A stretch of DNA of 64,000 nt from Phycisphaeraceae bacterium. Its GTDB lineage: Bacteria > Planctomycetota > Phycisphaerae > Phycisphaerales > UBA1924. Both the position numbers and the translations under genes were made by a program. Location of the stretch: the NCBI GenBank assembly GCA_019636625.1, contig JAHBXE010000001.1, positions 124,001 to 188,000 of the forward strand, given 5' to 3'. The notes under the pieces were generated by a model. That model ran no database searches. It had not been told where the DNA came from and worked only from the letters and a program-made list of their open reading frames with translations. Shown here in pieces: positions 59,530 to 64,000 of this stretch. How positions within the stretch are numbered: the stretch's first letter is position 1; each line of letters opens with the position of its first letter.

Positions 59530-60311
59530 CGGCGGGAGGCGATGATCTGCTCGCAGCGCTGGGCGTCGATCGGGTTGGACCACAGGCCGTCGCGCTTGAT
59601 CCAACTGCCGATGATCAGGGCGTCGGCGCCGGCGTCGAAGAGGGCCTTGACGGAACCGGGGTCGACGCCGGAGCCGACGAGGACGGGGAGGCGGGTGGCG
59701 TTGCGGACGGCGGCGACATCGGCAAGGGAAGCGGGCTTGCCGGTCGCGGCGCCGGTGACGATGACGCCGTCGGCGCTGAAGAACTCGGCGGCCTGGGCGG
59801 CTTCGGCGATGGAGACGTCGGCGGTGAGGGCGTGGGAGGCGTGCTTCTTCTTGATGTCGGCGAAGATCTTGATGTTCTTCGCGTTGATGGAGTTTCGGTA
59901 TCGGAGCAACGGGCCGGCTTCGGCGCGGGTGAGGAGGCCTTCATCGGCGACGTGCGCGAAGACGAAGTTCTCGCAGCGGATGAAGGCGCCGCCGGTGGCG
60001 TGGGCGATGGCGAGGGCTTCCCGGTTGCCGCCGGAGAGCACCTGGACGCCGCGGATGAGGCGGGGCGCGGCGTGGGCAACGGCGTGGGCGACGAGGGACA
60101 TGGCGGCGACGACTTCGGGGGGTTGAGTGCCGTGGAGGTAGGGCCGGTCGTGCATGTTCTCGACGATGAGGCCGTCGAAGCCGGCCTGGTCGAGGAGTCG
60201 GGCTTCCTCGGCGGCGGCGGCGACGATTTCGTCGATGGGGCGTGAGTGGTGGGGGGTGCCGGGAAGGGCGGGGATGTGGATCATCCCGATGAGGGCGCGG
60301 GTGGGGAGCAT
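59526..60311 (-). CDS. BtpA/SgcQ-family TIM-barrel protein
   Basis: 261 residues. The N-terminus GMIHIPALPGTP, the VENMHDRPYL segment, IRGVQVLSGGNREAL, FIRCENFVFAHVADEG and LVGSGVDPGSVKALF identify the BtpA family. In cyanobacteria BtpA affects photosystem I stability; in enterobacteria SgcQ lies in sugar operons, and the reaction is unknown. Given the neighbouring sugar genes, a catabolic role is likely. The ATG at 60311 is 5 nt after a TATCAT box; the longer upstream frame crosses the next gene and is rejected. Confidence 0.9.
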   Translation of the reverse strand: MLPTRALIGMIHIPALPGTPHHSRPIDEIVAAAAEEARLLDQAGFDGLIVENMHDRPYLHGTQPPEVVAAMSLVAHAVAHAAPRLIRGVQVLSGGNREALAIAHATGGAFIRCENFVFAHVADEGLLTRAEAGPLLRYRNSINAKNIKIFADIKKKHASHALTADVSIAEAAQAAEFFSADGVIVTGAATGKPASLADVAAVRNATRLPVLVGSGVDPGSVKALFDAGADALIIGSWIKRDGLWSNPIDAQRCEQIIASRR

Positions 60312-60316
60312 GGGGG

Positions 60317-60322
60317 ATGATA
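60317..60322 (-). promoter_or_regulatory. -10-like box TATCAT for the BtpA-family gene (leaderless)
   Basis: TATCAT on the minus strand ends 5 nt before the ATG at 60311. Confidence 0.45.
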
Positions 60323-60376
60323 CGAGAGGCCGCGGAGGTGCCCGAGGGGCGAGGGCTGGAGTGAGCGGCGGGTCGC

Positions 60377-60382
60377 TAGACT
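60377..60382 (+). promoter_or_regulatory. -10-like box TAGACT for the HD gene (leaderless)
   Basis: TAGACT ends 7 nt before the ATG at 60390. Confidence 0.45.
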
Positions 60383-60389
60383 GCGGATC

Positions 60390-60962
60390 ATGCTGTCCGC
60401 CGCCGCGAGGGAGTTGATGCACGCCTGGGTTGGGTCGGAATCGCTGCGTGTGCACATGGAGTGCGTGGGGCTGTGCATGCGGGCGTACGCGGAGAGGATG
60501 AGTCCGGATCAGGCGGACCGGTGGCAGGCGGCGGGAATCCTGCACGACTTTGACTATGAGAAGCATCCGACGCCGGAGGAGCATCCGAAGGTCGGCGTGG
60601 CGCACCTTCGGTCGATGGGGGTGGATGAGGAGATCCTGGAGGCGATCCTCGGGCACGCGGCGGAGCGGACGGGCGTGGCGAGGGTTTCGCCGATGGCCAA
60701 GGCGCTGTTTGCGTGCGATGAGCTCTCGGGCTTCATCGTGGCGTGCGCGAAGGTCCGGCCCAACGGCATTGCGGACCTTGAGGCCAAGAGCGTGAAGAAG
60801 AAGTTGAAGGACAAGGCGTTTGCGGCGAATGTGAGCCGGGAGGACATCGCGGTGGGTGTGGCGGAACTGGCGGCGCTGCTCGGTCAGGAGCCCGGCGGGT
60901 TCGAGGCGGTCCACATCCAGACGTGCATCGACGCGATCCGCGCGGGAGGGTTTGGGCGATGA
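60390..60962 (+). CDS. HD-domain hydrolase
   Basis: 190 residues, a small single-domain HD protein. SLRVHMECVGLCMRAYAERM supplies the first His, GILHDFDYEKHP the HD pair, and EAILGHAAERTG with ALFACDELSGFIVA the later metal-ligand His and Asp. Such proteins hydrolyse phosphate esters of nucleotides or related compounds; this one's substrate is unknown. It is divergent from the BtpA-family gene and overlaps the M61 protease start (ATGATG at 60959-60964), so it may form an operon with the three genes downstream. Confidence 0.9.
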   Translation: MLSAAARELMHAWVGSESLRVHMECVGLCMRAYAERMSPDQADRWQAAGILHDFDYEKHPTPEEHPKVGVAHLRSMGVDEEILEAILGHAAERTGVARVSPMAKALFACDELSGFIVACAKVRPNGIADLEAKSVKKKLKDKAFAANVSREDIAVGVAELAALLGQEPGGFEAVHIQTCIDAIRAGGFGR

Positions 60963-62911
60963 TGGGTGGCACGGATGTGGGCCGAGGCTGTCCTGCGTGG
61001 GGACAAAGGTTGGGTGTTGTGTGCCGCGCGTTCTGGGCAATCCTGGTGGTGTGTGTTATGACGACTCTTGGCAAGGCTCAACAGATCGAGTACGTGGTTT
61101 CCATCACGAAGCCGCAGACGCAGACGGTCACGGTGCAGTACACCGTGCGGGGCGTGAAGGGGGACTCGCTGGAGGTGGCGCTGCCGGTGTGGAGGCCGGG
61201 GCGGTACCAGGTGCTGGACCCGGCGGGGTCGATCCGGTCGATGACGGCGCGGGCGGGCAACGGCCGGCCGCTGGCGATCGTGAAGATCGAGAAGTCGGCG
61301 TGGGTGGTCCGGACGGCGGCGCCGGAGGACGACGTGGTGACGGTGTCGTACGAGGTGTACGCGAACTCGCTGGGAGACCGGACGCGGCACGTGGACGACA
61401 CGCACGCGTTTTTCAGCCCCGCGGCGGTGTTCGTGTATTCGCCGGCGCTGCGGGACTTGCCGTTGTCGGTGAGGATTGAAGCGCCGAAGGACTGGAAGGT
61501 GGCGACGGGGCTTGACGCGTCGGCGGGGGACCCGCGGGTGCTGAAGGCCCCGAACTACGACGTGCTGGTGGACTCGCCGATCGAGGTGGGGCTGCACGAG
61601 GCGTTCGAGTTTGACGTGGCGGGGACGCCGCACCAGGTGGTGATGTGGACGGGCCGCGCGCCGGCGCCGCCGGGCTTTGACAAGGACCGCCTGGCGAAGG
61701 AACTGGCGACGATTGTCCGGTACCAGCGGTCGATCTTCCTGGGCGAGCGGGAGCCGTTCCCGTACTCGCGGTACGTGTTCATCCTGCACTGCTACCCCGG
61801 CGGGCGCGGCGGGACGGAGCACCTGAACTCAACAGTGTGTCAGTTGTCGCCGTCGCGGTTTGCGACGCCGGAGGGGTGGCGGTCGTTCTACGGGCTGCTG
61901 TCGCACGAGTACTTCCACACGTACAACGTGAAGCAACTGCGACCGGCGGGCTTGAAGCCGTACGACTACCAGCGGGAGAACTACACGGAACTTCTCTGGG
62001 TCGCGGAGGGAACCACGAGTTATTACGACGACCTGACGCTGGTGCGGGTGGGGCTCACCCCGGCGGAGGAGTACCTGAAGACGCTGGGGGAGGCGATCGA
62101 TGCGTACCGGCGCAGGCCGGGGGCGCGGGTGCAAACGCTGGAGGACTCCAGCTTTGATGCGTGGATCAAGTTCAACAAGCCGGATGCGGACAGCGTGAAC
62201 TCGACGGTGTCGTTCTACGACGTGGGCTCGCACGTCAACATGCTGATTGACTTTGAACTGCGGCGCGTCAGCCGCGACCGGGTGAACCTGGACATGGTGA
62301 TGGCGGACCTGTACCGGCGTTTCCCGCTTTCCGGGCCGGGGTTTACGACGGACGACTTCATCAACACGTGCCAGCGCCTGGCGGTGGATTCCGGGGCGGC
62401 GGCGGATATGCGGTCGTTCATTCTGAAGGCGGTACGGACGACGGAGCCGCTGGAGTTTGACTCGGCCCTGGGGCTGGCGGGGTTGGAGATCGTGAATGAT
62501 GCGAAGAAGGAGGAGGGGTCGGAGCTTCTGAGGCAGCGGGCGTTCATCGGGGTGAACGTCGAAGCGAAGGATGGAGCGGCGGCGGTGACATCGGTGCTTT
62601 CGGATGGGCCGGCGTTTGCCGCGGGCGTGATGGCGGGGGACCAGATTGTGGCGATCAACGGGTACCGGGTGCGCAGCCAGGCGGAGGTGGACTCGGTGTT
62701 GAAGCATGTGAAGCCGGGGGAGGTGGTGAGGCTGTCGCTGTTCCGGCACGATGTTCTTCGGCAGCTCGACTTCAAGGCCGATGGGCGGCCGGATGGGAAG
62801 TGGGTGGTGCGGCGGGTGAAGAGCCCGACGGCGGAGCAGAAGGCGATGTATCAGTCGTGGCTGCATCAGCCCTGGGAGAAGGCGGAATCGGGTGGGAAGG
62901 AGGCCAAGTGA
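60959..62911 (+). CDS. Exported M61-family metalloprotease with PDZ domain
   Basis: 650 residues. A signal peptide ends near LGKAQQ. The M61 N-terminal beta domain (EVALPVWRPGRYQVLDPAG) is followed by the zinc site HEYFHTYNVKQLRP (His316, Glu317, His320) and the downstream Glu in EGTTSYYDDL. A PDZ domain sits at about 526-614 (FIGVNVEAKDGAAAVTSVL, VIAINGYR-like VAINGYRV). M61 enzymes are aminopeptidases that favour N-terminal Gly. The ATG at 60959 or the next at 60962 is the start; both overlap the HD gene's stop. The stop overlaps the lipoprotein GTG by 3 nt. Confidence 0.93.
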   Translation: MMGGTDVGRGCPAWGQRLGVVCRAFWAILVVCVMTTLGKAQQIEYVVSITKPQTQTVTVQYTVRGVKGDSLEVALPVWRPGRYQVLDPAGSIRSMTARAGNGRPLAIVKIEKSAWVVRTAAPEDDVVTVSYEVYANSLGDRTRHVDDTHAFFSPAAVFVYSPALRDLPLSVRIEAPKDWKVATGLDASAGDPRVLKAPNYDVLVDSPIEVGLHEAFEFDVAGTPHQVVMWTGRAPAPPGFDKDRLAKELATIVRYQRSIFLGEREPFPYSRYVFILHCYPGGRGGTEHLNSTVCQLSPSRFATPEGWRSFYGLLSHEYFHTYNVKQLRPAGLKPYDYQRENYTELLWVAEGTTSYYDDLTLVRVGLTPAEEYLKTLGEAIDAYRRRPGARVQTLEDSSFDAWIKFNKPDADSVNSTVSFYDVGSHVNMLIDFELRRVSRDRVNLDMVMADLYRRFPLSGPGFTTDDFINTCQRLAVDSGAAADMRSFILKAVRTTEPLEFDSALGLAGLEIVNDAKKEEGSELLRQRAFIGVNVEAKDGAAAVTSVLSDGPAFAAGVMAGDQIVAINGYRVRSQAEVDSVLKHVKPGEVVRLSLFRHDVLRQLDFKADGRPDGKWVVRRVKSPTAEQKAMYQSWLHQPWEKAESGGKEAK

Positions 62912-63405
62912 AACACGCACTAGTGGCGATGGCGGCGGGGGTGATGGTGGGGTGTGCCGGGCACACGCGGGTGGAGAAGGAGCCGGCGCGGGTGACGGTG
63001 GATCAGACGTTGAATGCGTTCCATGCCGCGGCGGCGAACGCGGACTATGCGGGGTACTTTGCAAACTGGACGGGGGAGTCGGTGTTTCTGGGGACGGATG
63101 CGACGGAACGGTGGGAGGGGGATGCGTTCAAGGCGTTTGCGAGGCCGTACTTTGAGAAAGGGCAGGGGTGGACGTACCTGCCGCGGAAGCGGAACGTGTC
63201 GGTCTCGGAGGACGGGCGAACGGCGTGGTTTGATGAGTTGCTGGAGAACGAGAAGTACGGGGAGTGCCGGGGGAGCGGGGTGCTCTTGAGGCGCGGGGAG
63301 GGGTGGGTGATCGTGCAGTACAACCTGTCGTTTCCGATCCCCAATGCCGTGGCGGGGGAGGTGATGCGGCGGGTGCGTGCGGCCGGAGGGTCGGTCGAGG
63401 AGTGA
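62908..63405 (+). CDS. SnoaL-like (NTF2-fold) lipoprotein
   Basis: 165 residues. The GTG start is preceded by AGGAGG at 4 nt and overlaps the protease stop. The lipobox VMVGC lies at about residues 12-16. The body fits a ketosteroid-isomerase/NTF2-like fold: VDQTLNAFHAAAANADYAGYF (cut), SVFLGTDATERWEGDAFKAF, VSVSEDGRTAWFDELLEN and GSGVLLRRGEGWVIVQYNLSFPIPN. Homologues are often annotated SnoaL_3 or DUF4440 without known substrate. It is probably an envelope protein co-expressed with the M61 protease. Confidence 0.88.
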   Translation: MKHALVAMAAGVMVGCAGHTRVEKEPARVTVDQTLNAFHAAAANADYAGYFANWTGESVFLGTDATERWEGDAFKAFARPYFEKGQGWTYLPRKRNVSVSEDGRTAWFDELLENEKYGECRGSGVLLRRGEGWVIVQYNLSFPIPNAVAGEVMRRVRAAGGSVEE

Positions 63406-63409
63406 GGCG

Positions 63410-64000
63410 ATGGGACGGCGGATGGCGGCGGTGGGCGTGGTGTTGATGGTGTTGGCGGTCGGCGCGGGGTGCGCGGGGTCGCCACAGGTCCGGTCGATCT
63501 CGGGGCCGCCGGGATTGGAAGGGGACGCCTATTACCTGAGTGAGTGTGCGATGTGCTGGGGGATGCTGGGGGGCAAGGGGGACACGGTTGACCGCGAGGT
63601 GGAGGGGCGGGATGTTCGGTTCTGCTGCGCGCGGTGCGCGGACGAGTTCGAGTCGCGGCGGACGTTTGGGGCCGTGGATCGACGGATGGCGGAGGATCAG
63701 CGGCCGCTGTATCCGCTGCGGGTTTCGGTTGTCTCCGGAAAGGCGTTGGGGCGATCACGGGTCGAGGTCATCCTCGGGAATCGGTTGTTTGTGCTGGCGG
63801 AGGAGTCGGAGGTTGCGGCGCTTGAGCGAGAGGCGCCGCGGTGCTTTCGCCTGCTGGATGAGGCGGTGATTGAGGCGCAGTCGCCGGGGTATGGAATGAA
63901 GACGAAGTGCCCCGTGCAGGGTGACATACTGGAGAGCGACACGCCAATCGACATCGTGATCGCCAATCGCATGATCCGGCTGTGCTGTTACCGGTGCGTA
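63410..64000 (+). CDS. Lipoprotein with two YHS/TRASH-like Cys motifs, C-terminus beyond window
   Basis: The ATG at 63410 opens a frame that stays open to the window end (197 residues). A lipobox-like AVGAGC at ~16-21 suggests lipid anchoring. The mature part has two similar metal-binding motifs: SECAMCWGM with RFCCARCADEF (C-x2-C ... C-C-x2-C), and later TKCPVQGDIL with IRLCCYRC. Both resemble YHS/TRASH domains that bind Cu, Zn or other heavy metals. It follows the SnoaL-like lipoprotein by 4 nt, in the same probable operon. The C-terminus is not visible. Confidence 0.75.
   Translation, partial: MGRRMAAVGVVLMVLAVGAGCAGSPQVRSISGPPGLEGDAYYLSECAMCWGMLGGKGDTVDREVEGRDVRFCCARCADEFESRRTFGAVDRRMAEDQRPLYPLRVSVVSGKALGRSRVEVILGNRLFVLAEESEVAALEREAPRCFRLLDEAVIEAQSPGYGMKTKCPVQGDILESDTPIDIVIANRMIRLCCYRCV

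Overview
The window reads as chromosomal DNA of a GC-rich planctomycete, most likely of the class Phycisphaerae. This is inferred from gene content: secreted proteins ending in paired dockerin-like repeats that terminate in Gly-Cys, a prepilin-like protein with a C-terminal H-x9-DG motif, a Ser/Thr kinase fused to TPRs, an exosortase with an EpsI partner, and many large secreted or lipid-anchored proteins. I see no phage, IS element, CRISPR array, rRNA or tRNA. Coding density is high, with many 4-nt stop/start overlaps.

Layout. 0-11 kb: truncated SAM methyltransferase, ugd, a secreted C-type lectin/dockerin protein, zwf, a thiE with an N-terminal extension domain, a Ser/Thr kinase-TPR protein, and a secreted CotH/lamin-tail/dockerin protein. 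11-24 kb: housekeeping and small genes (YhaM-like OB-HD protein, LON-substrate-binding protein, fdx-iscX, rlmE, a vWA membrane protein, gltA, rhomboid, DUF2238 protein, prepilin-like protein, ispF, an SDR). 24-41.6 kb, all leftward: an exopolysaccharide locus running Wza-type export protein, exosortase, EpsI, a giant TPR protein, a Wzz/BY-kinase-like protein with a degenerate P-loop, a sugar-nucleotide epimerase and a WecA-type phosphoglycosyl transferase. It continues into ParA, VanZ, an NhaD-type antiporter, MurJ and the SDR. ugd at 0.9 kb could feed it with UDP-glucuronate.

41.7-48.3 kb: lipA carrying an in-frame palindromic insertion, a 540-nt intergenic region with 23-bp tandem repeats and hairpins, an EVE protein, an aldose epimerase, a Cys-rich repeat protein, and a coiled-coil membrane protein with a Wzz-like loop. 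48.3-64 kb: a carbohydrate island. It holds two exported sugar isomerase-like TIM barrels, a sialate-O-acetylesterase/GH95 fusion, bifunctional fucokinase/GDP-fucose pyrophosphorylase, a ribose-type ABC permease and binding protein, a rhamnose/fucose-type mutarotase and a BtpA-family protein. An HD protein, an M61 protease and two lipoproteins follow. Together these suggest release, uptake and salvage of (acetylated) fucose-containing glycans.

Two window-wide signals stand out. First, at least fifteen genes carry a TANNNT -10-like hexamer ending only 5-9 nt before the start codon, so their mRNAs are probably leaderless or nearly so. Second, strand composition flips from C-rich to G-rich on the + strand at about 48.2 kb regardless of gene direction, and gene orientation diverges around the same place.
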